Shown here piece by piece: positions 18,766 to 26,705 of a DNA stretch of 64,000 nucleotides. Position 1 is the first letter of the stretch. Each line of letters opens with the position of its first letter. The translations under genes and the position numbers were made by a program. The notes beneath the pieces are model-generated. The model had not been told where the DNA came from. It did not search any database and worked only from the letters and a program-made list of their open reading frames with translations. The DNA is taken from assembly GCF_003990335.1 (NCBI RefSeq), contig NZ_CP034683.1, positions 3,083,501 to 3,147,500 on the forward strand, written 5' to 3'. Source of the DNA: Rheinheimera mangrovi. Lineage in GTDB: Bacteria > Pseudomonadota > Gammaproteobacteria > Enterobacterales > Alteromonadaceae.

Positions 18766-18783
18766 GAAAGTCTGGTCGATTCA
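18759..18783 (-). repeat. IS right inverted repeat
   Basis: Complement of the left end with two mismatches. It overlaps the last codons of OrfB and is followed by the GCT duplicate. Confidence 0.9.
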
Positions 18784-18834
18784 GCTATCGCCGCGATACA
18801 GCATTACGTCATCCCACTAAAGAACACAAACGCC

Positions 18835-19251
18835 CTAAGCGTGACGCCCCTTGATCTCTGTAACAGAACCAAGCAGCAACTCCTCCAACACTGAGCGATC
18901 CAAATCAGCAAGCTGCTTAAAGTACAGGCAAGATTTTCCCATTTTGTGTTTACCCAGCCTGACTAACAAAGCTTGCTGTTGCGCACTATCCACCGATAAG
19001 TAAAGCACCAGTTCCCGACCACGAATGGCAAATCCGGTTAAAGGCGCTTCGCCAGTGCGGCCAGTATCGTAGGTGTATCGGTAGGAGCCATAACCCACTA
19101 TGCTTGGGCCCCACATTGTACCAACCTGCCCTGTGAGCTTTTCAAGCAGCGCCATCAACGCCTGACAATCGTCGCCTTGCTGCGCTTTGGCTCTGGAAGC
19201 AATGTAGTCACCGACACTGGCATCAGTGGCTTTAGTTTTGTTTTTGTCCAT
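18835..19251 (-). CDS. DUF1801 domain protein
   Basis: 138 residues with a DUF1801 (YdhG-like) fold over about 20-130: a helix with ALMALLEKLTGQVGTMWGPSIVGYGSYRYTYDTG, then TGFAIRGRELVLYLS, then LGKHKMGKSCLYFKQLADLD. Members are small cytosolic proteins of unknown biochemical role with a YjbR/YdhG-type barrel. There is no good ribosome-binding site before the ATG. The IS element lies 50 bp beyond its stop codon, so its 3' untranslated region, not its promoter, was changed by the insertion. Confidence 0.8.
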   Translation of the reverse strand: MDKNKTKATDASVGDYIASRAKAQQGDDCQALMALLEKLTGQVGTMWGPSIVGYGSYRYTYDTGRTGEAPLTGFAIRGRELVLYLSVDSAQQQALLVRLGKHKMGKSCLYFKQLADLDRSVLEELLLGSVTEIKGRHA

Positions 19252-19474
19252 GCAATCTTTGCCCTTACAAAAAGTCCGTAGTTGACCGTAAGTGAAGCTA
19301 TAACCCTGTGCTGCACTGGTTTAACACGGCGGCTAATAAAAAGGCATAGTCATCCAAGTCAGAAGTACAACCCATAATCCCAACTCACGAAATAAAAGAG
19401 AATATCTTCAAGACTACTCCTTGAAATAGTACATCCAGCGCATAGGGCTAAGCTTGAGGGACGCAACCCGCTTA

Positions 19475-19780
19475 TTACAGCAAGAACCTTCCCATAAAAC
19501 CGATACATACCATGACCATGCCGCTATATAAAAACCTTTCAGAGATCTTCTCCCTACGGCTTTTACGCCTTACTTTGAATGCGTCTGCTAGTTTCAAAAA
19601 AGCAAACTCAGGAATTATTGCAATAGATAAAACAAACAACACAGCACCAAAACCTGAAAGGGTTTTGAATGTCACTGTTCCTTGCTCATATATCTCTAAC
19701 ATGACATTTCCCAAAACCGCAGCAGCCAGACAAAACAATAGAGAAGAAAAAACTCTATGTTTAAGTTTAGGACCAAACAT
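19475..19780 (-). CDS. Small three-helix membrane protein, unrecognised
   Basis: Translates to 101 residues from ATG 19780, chosen because AAAGGAG stands 5 bases before it; a longer frame from 19831 has no such site. It has three predicted membrane helices (about 10-28, 40-60, 83-100) separated by a basic loop (KVRRKSRREK). No conserved enzymatic motif is visible and I do not recognise the family. The upstream neighbour on the same strand is a DUF2846 lipoprotein gene 80 bp away, so they may share a transcript. Confidence 0.55.
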   Translation of the reverse strand: MFGPKLKHRVFSSLLFCLAAAVLGNVMLEIYEQGTVTFKTLSGFGAVLFVLSIAIIPEFAFLKLADAFKVRRKSRREKISERFLYSGMVMVCIGFMGRFLL

Positions 19781-19860
19781 AAAAACTCCTTTACACACCA
19801 CAACCTTGTGCTTTGCGGCAAGCCATAGCAAATTCTGTCATGAATGTACCTGCTGCCTTG

Positions 19861-20325
19861 TTAATTTTTCTTCGTCTCATGCAACTCTTGTAATGCAGTT
19901 TCCTTAGTCACCAGTCCAAGCGAGTATTTACCAGAAAAACTCGCCAGGTTCCCAACATAAGCTGCGTTAGCAAGCTCAGCAGATAAGCGCACAAAATAGA
20001 GGTTATTGGCTTGAACATCGAGCACTATTTGCAATGGCCCGGCACGCCAGTTAGACATAAGCCCCCCCTCTTTAACTGCAATTACCGTATTGCCAGGAGT
20101 AAGATCCAAAACATGATAGCCGCCATTGCTGATGCTAAAACTATCGACCCCATTGATCTGCACTGTCGGAGCGGCAGCGCCATCCAGCATGGCCCAAGGT
20201 CGATAGAAATAGACCTTAGCTTTATTCGCCTCGGCCGCTTCCGTTTGAGTAAACTTAGGGCCCGTTGCACTGCAACCTGACAGTGATGCAATCATCACTA
20301 ACGAAAAAACAAATTTGTTAAACAT
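19861..20325 (-). CDS. DUF2846 lipoprotein
   Basis: Translates to 154 residues from ATG 20325; AAGGA lies 8 bases before it and directly abuts the alternative ATG at 20334, so the inner start is preferred. The lipoprotein signal has lipobox LSGC, predicting a membrane-anchored periplasmic protein. The body matches DUF2846: AKVYFYRPWAM, VQINGVDSFSISNGGYHVLDLTPG and the NLYFVRLSAE strand. The function of the family is unknown. Confidence 0.75.
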   Translation of the reverse strand: MFNKFVFSLVMIASLSGCSATGPKFTQTEAAEANKAKVYFYRPWAMLDGAAAPTVQINGVDSFSISNGGYHVLDLTPGNTVIAVKEGGLMSNWRAGPLQIVLDVQANNLYFVRLSAELANAAYVGNLASFSGKYSLGLVTKETALQELHETKKN

Positions 20326-20393
20326 CGACAACATTCCTTTTCAACTAAATGCATGTCCACACTTTCGCAACAACACAGTACCAGGCCTTTCCC

Positions 20394-21122
20394 CTATTGA
20401 TTTAACTCCGCAAAGTATTTCAGCTGCAGTTGACTAAATAACTCCGACTGTTTTATTTCAGCCAGCGCTTTGTTAAAGCGCTCTGCCACTTCCGGAGTAC
20501 GGGCTAACATATGGTAATGATTTGATTGAAAAAAACTCAAAATTTTCAGGCTGTTGTCACTAGGTGCTGTTTTACGGTAATAGTGCAGAAATATATTTCG
20601 GTCCATCACCAGCACATCGACCCGGTTTTTTAACAGCAGCGCAGGAAGTTGGTGTTGTTCTACCACTTCCAGATAGCTGCTGGTTCTGGTTATGGCTTCG
20701 GCGTAGTCGGGTGGCAAAAATTGCCTGGCATTTTGAAAGGCCATAACGCGAAGCCCGACAAGATCACTCAGGCTTAAAATATCTTTGTGCAGGTCCTGGC
20801 GGACAATCAAAATATTCTGATAACTGATATAAGGCTGGGTGGCATAAAGGCCAGCAGGCGTGCCACGCTGCAAGGAGACTAAATCAGCCTGGCCATCGTT
20901 GAATAAAGTTAATAACCTGCCGTTTGGTACATGAATAAACTGGCTGTCAAACCCCATACGTTTAACCACAGCTTTAAGTAAATCAAGCTCATAGCCCGTT
21001 TGACTCTGTACTTGAATATAAGGTGGTTTTTCCATCCCCACCAAAAGCTGCAGTTGCTGCGCCTTTGCAGGAGCAGCCCATAAGGCAACACAAATCAATC
21101 CCAGATACAGCAGTTGTTGCAT
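20394..21122 (-). CDS. Periplasmic amino-acid-binding-like protein (SBP family 3)
   Basis: Translates to 242 residues from ATG 21122, where a signal peptide begins (MQQLLYLGLICVALWAAPAKA); upstream ATGs give a non-signal extension. It has the family-3 solute-binding fold: LLVGMEKPPYIQVQSQTGYELDLLKAVVKRMGF, DLVSLQRGTP, LSDLVGLRVMAFQNA. No transporter genes are adjacent. As with the protein at 8678-9391, an orphan or sensory role is possible. Transcribed away from the TonB receptor gene at 21338. Confidence 0.7.
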   Translation of the reverse strand: MQQLLYLGLICVALWAAPAKAQQLQLLVGMEKPPYIQVQSQTGYELDLLKAVVKRMGFDSQFIHVPNGRLLTLFNDGQADLVSLQRGTPAGLYATQPYISYQNILIVRQDLHKDILSLSDLVGLRVMAFQNARQFLPPDYAEAITRTSSYLEVVEQHQLPALLLKNRVDVLVMDRNIFLHYYRKTAPSDNSLKILSFFQSNHYHMLARTPEVAERFNKALAEIKQSELFSQLQLKYFAELNQ

Positions 21123-21337
21123 CAAACTCACCTTCCACAGTTCAATTCCAGCATAGGCCAGAGTCATGCGAAAACTCCAGTTTTTTCTTTGCGTAAACTG
21201 CAGATCAGGCCAAGGAGTTTTCATAAAACTTACACTTTAATTACTTCATTTTGTCACCTGCCTTTCACTGGGCTGTAATCAGACCACTCCAGAATGTTCG
21301 CGTTTTCCTCAATTCAAACAACAAAATGGAGTTCAAC

Positions 21338-23674
21338 GTGGCATTACATCACAAACATCTGCTCGCTCTGGCGATCAGTACAGCCCTGGGTTTATCAGCA
21401 TCTGTGGCAGCAGAAGAAGCCGCAGTTGCTGCAGCTGACGAGCAGGAAGTCGAAGTACTGGCCATCACAGGCAAACGTATTAGTTATGCCAATAACAGCA
21501 CAGACGAAGCCATAAAACATACCAAAGCGCCTATAGGCAACGTGCTGGATTTAGTCAGTCAACTGCCTGGTATCAGTATCGGCCAGGGTGATGCCTTTGG
21601 TGGTGATGATTGGTCAACCACTATTTCAATGCGCGGTTTTAATGTGAACGGCAGTGAACAGCAGCTGGGTATTACCGTCGATGGTTTACCTAATGGTGGT
21701 TCAGGTTATGGTGGAGGCAGTAAAGCCAACCGTTACCTGGATACAGAAAACACCGCTTATGTTGAAGTGGGTCAGGGTACGTCCGATATCGGATCGGCAT
21801 CACTGGACGCTTTAGGTGGCACTTTAAACTTTGTATCAGCTAACCCACTGGCCGAAGAAAACCTGTCCATTGGTGTGACAGGCGGCGATCACAATGCCCG
21901 CCGTTATTACACCCGTTTTGACACAGGCCAGATTGGTGGCAATACCACAGCGTATTTCAGCTTGTCAGACAGCTTTAACAACAGATGGATAGGTTCAGGC
22001 AGCAATGGCTTTACTGACCGTTTGCACGGTGAAGTGAAAACGGTGACAGAACTTGAAAACACCACTATCACAGCACGTTTTTCTTACGATGACACTGAAG
22101 AAGACAACTACAACACCGTCTCTTTAGCTCAGTTTTTTGATAATCCGGAATGGGACCGTCTGACCAACGTTTGGACTGGTAACCCGGATATCGATCAAAA
22201 TTTTGCTGAAGTTTGGTCGACCTTACGTGAAAACAGCTTCACCTACGTAAAAATTGATACTGATTTATCAGACAGCCTGAACCTGACAGTGACGCCTTAT
22301 GTCCATATGCAATCTGGCCGCGGTGACTGGATGCCTCCGTATCAGGTCTATGTGGAAGATGCTGCAGGCAATCGCGTAAGTCGTGGTACAGGCAACGGCA
22401 AATTAACACCTTATATGTATATCAATGCTGCGGGTCAGCCAATTCTGGACCCAAATGCTGATTTAACAGGTGCTACCCGCGTAGCCTCTTACCGTCACAC
22501 TCACTATGAAAAAGACCGTTACGGCCTGACTTCTGAATTAAAGTGGAGCCTGGATAATCATGAGCTGCGCTTAGGTGCCTGGCTGGAACAGCAAGACCGC
22601 GACGAAAGCCGCGACTGGCACAACGTGATTGACCCGAAACAGTATCACTATTTCGACAACCAGCCGTACTGGGTGCATTACGATCGCAGTTATGAAACTG
22701 ACACTCAGAAAATTTACCTGCAGGATCAAATCAGCTGGAACGACTTGACTGTCACATTGGGCGTGAAGCAGTTTTATGTCGATGTCAGCCGTAAAGACAA
22801 TATAGTTGCAGGCAACGAAGGCAAGCTGGACAGCGATTCAGATTTATTGCCAAGCCTGGGTCTTGTTTATCGCTTAAACGAAAGCTACGAAGTCTTTGCT
22901 GGTTACGCTGAAAACTTTAAAGCTATCGGAGATGCCATTTTAGAAACCGATCAGGATTTTGCTAACCTTGAAGCTGAAACTGCGGAAAACATTGATTTAG
23001 GTCTACGCTACTTTGGCGACGATCTGAGCCTGTCTTTGACCTACTACGATGTGCAGTTTGACAACCGCATTACCATGCTGCAACCAGGTGCAAACGGTGG
23101 CCCGGATTACCTGAACGAATTAGACGGTACTTATGTCAACGTGGGTGGTATTGAATCCAACGGTTTAGAAGCGAGCTTAAACTGGGAATTTATGCAAGGC
23201 TGGAGTATCTACAGCGCCTTTACCAGCAATAATGCCGAATACAGCCAGACCATCAACGCTTTGGTACTGGATGAAGATGGCAATGTGGTCAATGGCCCTG
23301 ATGGTAAACCTCTGGTCAATCCTGCTGCAATTTTTGCAGGTAACAAAGTGGCAGGTTCGCCTGAAACTATGTTGAGTTTGTCATTGCGTTATCAGGGTGA
23401 CGCTTACCGTGCAGGTTTAACGGCCAAGCGCACTGACACTTACTTCGGCGCAGCTTTAGGTGGCAATAAAGATGAAATTCCGGCCTCTACTGTGATGGAT
23501 TTTTACGTCGGTTACAGCAAGGATTTGTCGACAAACGATATGTTTAAAGGCATAGATCTTTCATTAGTACTCAACAACTTAAACGACGAAAACTACTTAA
23601 CAGGCGGCCAGGAAGGCGCTTATTTCATAGGTGCAGGACGCACTGCCACTGTGACTTTAAAACTGGATTTCTAA
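21338..23674 (+). CDS. TonB-dependent outer-membrane receptor
   Basis: Translates to about 778 residues from GTG 21338, preferred because GGAG lies 6 bases upstream and a clean signal peptide follows (MALHHKHLLALAISTALGLSASVAA); ATG 21326 and 21251 are alternatives. After a TonB-box-like VEVLAITGK stretch, the plug domain (about 40-160) has APIGNVLDLVSQLPGISIG and SMRGF, followed by a 22-strand barrel ending KLDF. It imports an unidentified ligand using the TonB/ExbB/ExbD complex. No Fur box is seen upstream, which argues against simple iron control. Ends at a strong terminator. Confidence 0.85.
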   Translation: MALHHKHLLALAISTALGLSASVAAEEAAVAAADEQEVEVLAITGKRISYANNSTDEAIKHTKAPIGNVLDLVSQLPGISIGQGDAFGGDDWSTTISMRGFNVNGSEQQLGITVDGLPNGGSGYGGGSKANRYLDTENTAYVEVGQGTSDIGSASLDALGGTLNFVSANPLAEENLSIGVTGGDHNARRYYTRFDTGQIGGNTTAYFSLSDSFNNRWIGSGSNGFTDRLHGEVKTVTELENTTITARFSYDDTEEDNYNTVSLAQFFDNPEWDRLTNVWTGNPDIDQNFAEVWSTLRENSFTYVKIDTDLSDSLNLTVTPYVHMQSGRGDWMPPYQVYVEDAAGNRVSRGTGNGKLTPYMYINAAGQPILDPNADLTGATRVASYRHTHYEKDRYGLTSELKWSLDNHELRLGAWLEQQDRDESRDWHNVIDPKQYHYFDNQPYWVHYDRSYETDTQKIYLQDQISWNDLTVTLGVKQFYVDVSRKDNIVAGNEGKLDSDSDLLPSLGLVYRLNESYEVFAGYAENFKAIGDAILETDQDFANLEAETAENIDLGLRYFGDDLSLSLTYYDVQFDNRITMLQPGANGGPDYLNELDGTYVNVGGIESNGLEASLNWEFMQGWSIYSAFTSNNAEYSQTINALVLDEDGNVVNGPDGKPLVNPAAIFAGNKVAGSPETMLSLSLRYQGDAYRAGLTAKRTDTYFGAALGGNKDEIPASTVMDFYVGYSKDLSTNDMFKGIDLSLVLNNLNDENYLTGGQEGAYFIGAGRTATVTLKLDF

Positions 23675-23695
23675 GCAAATTCAGAGTGAACACAG

Positions 23696-23723
23696 GCCGG
23701 AGCCCTCAAAGCTCCGGCTTTTT
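23696..23723 (+). terminator. Intrinsic terminator of the TonB receptor gene
   Basis: GCCGGAGC / GCTCCGGC stem, 7-nt loop, followed by TTTTT. Confidence 0.85.
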
Positions 23724-23855
23724 ATTTTCTGCTACCTGACGGCTTCCACACCCCATGTAAAAATTACCAGCAACGGGTAAGTTCTACAGTCATTTAAACC
23801 TTTGGCCAAAGACCAAAATCAGCTAAATACTTGTTTTTAATCAGTTAACTACCTT

Positions 23856-23871
23856 TGGCACAGCCGTTGCT
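23856..23871 (+). promoter_or_regulatory. Sigma-54 (RpoN) promoter for the yqjDEK-like operon
   Basis: TTGGCAC-A-GCCG-TTGCT matches the sigma-54 consensus TTGGCACG-N4-TTGCW, with the invariant GG and GC separated by exactly 10 bases (GG 23857-23858, GC 23869-23870). Predicted transcription start is near 23882, giving a leader of about 50 nt before the DUF883 gene. An enhancer-binding activator would be required; none is encoded nearby. Confidence 0.6.
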
Positions 23872-23934
23872 CTCTCTAAGATGCAAAGTGCAGTATGTTG
23901 CTGCATTTCACAATCTTTACCAAGGAGTCATCTT

Positions 23935-24258
23935 ATGGCCACTTCACAAAGTGCAACAGAACAAGCGAAGAGTAAAAGCAACAGTGCATTAAATTCGCCG
24001 GTGACGGAAAAAGCTATTGAAGCTGCCCATCATGCAGTGGACGCAGTTGCGATAAAAGCTGCTGTAGCAGAAGATACGCTTCGCAAAACAGCGGCCAGCT
24101 CGCAGGAAACGCTGACGCATAAACAGGAAGAAATTAAACAGCAACTGCAACTGTCTTACAGTAAAACCCGTGAGTTAGCGGCACAAAATCCGTTAGCAAC
24201 CGCAGGTATAGCTTTTGCTGCTGGTGTATTGCTCACTGCTTTGCTGCGCCGTAACTAA
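23935..24258 (+). CDS. DUF883 (ElaB/YqjD-type) membrane-anchored protein
   Basis: Translates to 107 residues from ATG 23935 (AAGGAG 8 bases upstream); the frame continues upstream to 23881 but lies before the predicted promoter start. The protein is helical and charged with a C-terminal membrane anchor, NPLATAGIAFAAGVLLTALLRRN, the hallmark of the YqjD/ElaB family. The E. coli proteins tie ribosomes to the inner membrane in stationary phase. It is the first gene of a three-gene operon with yqjE- and yqjK-like genes. Confidence 0.85.
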   Translation: MATSQSATEQAKSKSNSALNSPVTEKAIEAAHHAVDAVAIKAAVAEDTLRKTAASSQETLTHKQEEIKQQLQLSYSKTRELAAQNPLATAGIAFAAGVLLTALLRRN

Positions 24259-24294
24259 AGCTTTCTGGAAACACGATTTAAGCAAGGCGGATTT

Positions 24295-24783
24295 ATGCAA
24301 CATCGGGAAAGCTCTGAAGCCCCTGCACAAAAACCAGGGCAGCCTGCCTCGGCTGCCTTGAGCCAGAGTGCTGAACAGGCGCTGGATCAACTGGCGCATC
24401 TGGCAGCGCTTGGCCATTCTGTTAAGCAGGCGTATGTCAGCCAGTTGAAACTGACAGGGCAAATAGCCACAGCAGAATGGCGGCTTAGCGGGCGCAGCCT
24501 GACTATAGCTGCAGCTTTGGTGGTCTGTTTTGGTGCTGGTTTGATTTTACTTTGGGGCAGTATTTTATTAGTACTGGGTTATCTGCTGTTTCAGCTCAGC
24601 AGCTCGCTACTGATAACTTCTGCAGCTTTAGTGCTGTTGCAGTTTGCCTTATTGCTGTGGTGCTGGAAAAGTCTGGGTTATGTATTGTCGCAAGTGGGCT
24701 TTTCGAACACATTAAAGCAATTACGTCTTTTGTTTTTTGCCGCAAAACCGGAGGACAGCAATGCTCATTCAACAGCTTCTTAA
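24295..24783 (+). CDS. YqjE-like (DUF1469, phage-holin superfamily III) membrane protein
   Basis: 162 residues. A soluble Ala/Gln-rich N-terminus (1-60) is followed by two closely spaced membrane helices (about 73-95 and 99-122) and a basic C-terminal part. This is the layout of YqjE/DUF1469 proteins, which accompany YqjD. The role is thought to be in envelope stress or stationary-phase membrane physiology. Second gene in the operon; its end overlaps the third gene by 23 bp. Confidence 0.8.
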   Translation: MQHRESSEAPAQKPGQPASAALSQSAEQALDQLAHLAALGHSVKQAYVSQLKLTGQIATAEWRLSGRSLTIAAALVVCFGAGLILLWGSILLVLGYLLFQLSSSLLITSAALVLLQFALLLWCWKSLGYVLSQVGFSNTLKQLRLLFFAAKPEDSNAHSTAS

Positions 24784-25015
24784 CAAGCAGCAATTAAAGC
24801 TGAACCTGCTGAGACAACAAAGCCAGCAGCAACAACAGGTTTTACTGCTCAGAAAGCAACAATGGTCGCAAAGTGCCCTGACTTTTATAGGGTCAACACC
24901 AGGGGTGATGCTAAGTTTCAGTGCCGGTTGCCTGTTTCAATTACGCCACAACAGCGCAGTCAAAGTGCTGCGCAGTGTGGTTGGTTTTCGCTGGATCAGC
25001 AGGTTCATTGGATAA
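24761..25015 (+). CDS. YqjK-like small basic protein
   Basis: Translates to 84 residues from ATG 24761, which has a near-perfect ribosome-binding site (GGAGGA, 5 bases upstream) inside the end of the preceding gene. It has an N-terminal Gln/Leu-rich helix (LLNKQQLKLNLLRQQSQQQQQ) and a hydrophobic-basic C-terminus, as in YqjK, the third member of the E. coli yqjCDEK cluster. The 23-bp overlap indicates translational coupling. Sequence similarity alone is weak; the call rests mainly on position. Confidence 0.65.
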   Translation: MLIQQLLNKQQLKLNLLRQQSQQQQQVLLLRKQQWSQSALTFIGSTPGVMLSFSAGCLFQLRHNSAVKVLRSVVGFRWISRFIG

Positions 25016-25058
25016 GCCTCAGCTCTAAAGGCAAGCGCGCCAAGACTGAAGCCGAGAC

Positions 25059-26192
25059 TCAGGCCGTCAGATGCTGGCGGAAAAAGCGGGTCATTTCGTC
25101 AAAAGGGATCACATCCATCTGGTCGTACAGATCAACATGGTTAGCGCCTTTGATAATCATCAGCTCTTTTGGCTCTGCGGCGGCGGCGTACGCTGTTTCA
25201 CTAAAGTACCGTGAATGCGCTTTTTCACCATGGACCAACAATAGTGGGCGTGGTGAAATCTCGTTGATATACGATAGCAGCGGCATATTCATAAAGGATA
25301 AGGCGTTAGTCAAAGTCCATGCGGCGTTAGAGTTAATGGCCCTTGGGTGAAAGCCCCGTTGTTTCGATTTATAGTAACCTGCATAGTCCAACACAAATTG
25401 CGGTTCACCACCTTTTAACTCCAGTGAAACAGGCCCTGCGGCAGGACTGCCTTTTTCTGCATCCAGCCATCGTTGTTGCGCCAGTTGCTCAAGCGTTGCT
25501 GTGCGCTGCGCAGGGGTCACACTGTCGTTATAACCTTTAGACATCACTCTGCTCATATCGTACATAGTGCTGGCCACTACTGCTTTGACACGTTTGTCGA
25601 CAGCAGCTGCATTTAACGCCATTCCACCCCAGCCACAAATACCTAAAATGCCAATACGCTCACGATCGACATTAGCTAACAGACCGATAAAATCGACGGC
25701 TGCACTAAAGTCTTCTGTATTAATATCGGGTGAGGCCACATGGCGTGGTTCACCGCCACTTTCGCCGGTAAAGGACGGATCAAAAGCCAGTGTGATAAAA
25801 CCGCGTTCTGCCATGGTCTGCGCATATAAACCAGACGACTGCTCTTTAATGGCACCAAAAGGACCACCTACTACAATAGCTGCCAGCTTACCGCCATTGT
25901 TTATGATTCCTGGGTTTTTGGGTTGATATAAATCAGCAGCTAACCTAATACCATAACGGTTTTTAAAGCTGACTTTTTTATGCTCCACTTTGTCACTTTT
26001 GGCGAAGGTTTTATCCCACTCTGTACCAAGCTTGAGTTCTGCCTGAGCTGCGGCGGAGACTGGAGCTGCTGCAGCCGAAAACAACGGCGCAACACAAGCT
26101 GCAGCAATACCTACACCTGTCATTTTTAATAAATTACGCCGGCCTGTGTCCGGTTGTCCGGCATGTTTCATCTGGGATTGCTCGTTGTTCAT
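25059..26192 (-). CDS. Tat-exported alpha/beta hydrolase with Cys at the nucleophile elbow
   Basis: 377 residues. The twin-arginine signal GRRNLLKM (Arg18-Arg19), followed by a hydrophobic stretch to about 48, predicts folded export. Alpha/beta hydrolase core: VVGGPFG oxyanion region, nucleophile elbow GILGICGWGGMAL and C-terminal KGANHVDLYD with the catalytic His. The elbow carries Cys rather than Ser, as in dienelactone hydrolases and some YcjY-like relatives. The substrate is unknown. It is the last gene of an MFS / cyclophilin-like / hydrolase operon, 18 bp after the previous gene, probably controlled by the divergent LysR protein. Confidence 0.8.
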   Translation of the reverse strand: MNNEQSQMKHAGQPDTGRRNLLKMTGVGIAAACVAPLFSAAAAPVSAAAQAELKLGTEWDKTFAKSDKVEHKKVSFKNRYGIRLAADLYQPKNPGIINNGGKLAAIVVGGPFGAIKEQSSGLYAQTMAERGFITLAFDPSFTGESGGEPRHVASPDINTEDFSAAVDFIGLLANVDRERIGILGICGWGGMALNAAAVDKRVKAVVASTMYDMSRVMSKGYNDSVTPAQRTATLEQLAQQRWLDAEKGSPAAGPVSLELKGGEPQFVLDYAGYYKSKQRGFHPRAINSNAAWTLTNALSFMNMPLLSYINEISPRPLLLVHGEKAHSRYFSETAYAAAAEPKELMIIKGANHVDLYDQMDVIPFDEMTRFFRQHLTA

Positions 26193-26210
26193 GGTCTTTC
26201 TCCTTATGGC

Positions 26211-26705
26211 TTAATTAGAGTGAATAAGGCTGATAGTGGCGTGTTTTTCGCCGCTGAAGTTCAGGCGCTCTATACCGCTGCTGACGCGTCCAAGCTTGAC
26301 AAGCTCTGCGGAATAAGCGAAATCTTTATAGTAAATAGCCAGATTGGCCCAGGGGGCGTAATAACTGATATCGCCAACGGCTGGTGTGCTGCCGGAAGGA
26401 GCTCCCTGAGTGGTCAACTTGTCCGGCAAAAAACCGATTTTTTCGGTAGAAGCGTAATCTTTAAGCTTCAGTGTCAACGGCAGGCGGGCAATAAAATCCC
26501 GCACTGTCGGGTTATCATCCAAAGTGGCAGAGATCACTACGCCATCCAGTTCAATTTGTATCTTGTACACCTTTTGTATCTTGGACACTGGGACCTCCTC
26601 CGAACTGACATCGGCATGGGCGATTGGCACTAAAGCGCAGGCAATCAGAATAAGCAGTGCAGCAAAAGCCCGGATAATGAAGAAGTGATCAGATGTTTTA
26701 GTCAT
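26211..26705 (-). CDS. Secreted cyclophilin-like fold protein
   Basis: 164 residues with a signal peptide (about 1-32, VPIAHA before DVSSEE). The rest fits the bacterial cyclophilin-like beta-barrel family: IQIELDGVVISATLDDNPTVRDFIARLPLTLKLKDYAS, then GDISYYAPWANLAIYYKD and LVKLGRVSSGIERL. These proteins keep the fold but are not shown to be prolyl isomerases. The start codon lies inside the end of the MFS gene (8-bp overlap), so translation is probably coupled. It is likely to act in the periplasm on the same substrate route as its two neighbours. Confidence 0.8.
   Translation of the reverse strand: MTKTSDHFFIIRAFAALLILIACALVPIAHADVSSEEVPVSKIQKVYKIQIELDGVVISATLDDNPTVRDFIARLPLTLKLKDYASTEKIGFLPDKLTTQGAPSGSTPAVGDISYYAPWANLAIYYKDFAYSAELVKLGRVSSGIERLNFSGEKHATISLIHSN

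Larger units (their letters stand above)
17552..18783 (+). mobile_element. IS3-family insertion sequence, complete
   Basis: A 1232-bp element with 25-bp inverted ends matching at 23 positions (left 17552-17576, right 18759-18783, starting TGAATCGACCAGA) and a 3-bp direct repeat GCT on each side (17549-17551 and 18784-18786), the usual IS3 target duplication. It has two overlapping-phase reading frames, orfA and orfB, as in IS3 elements that make a fused transposase by -1 frameshifting. It sits between the S10 terminator and the DUF1801 gene and interrupts no gene. Both ORFs are intact, so it looks recently active. Confidence 0.93.
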
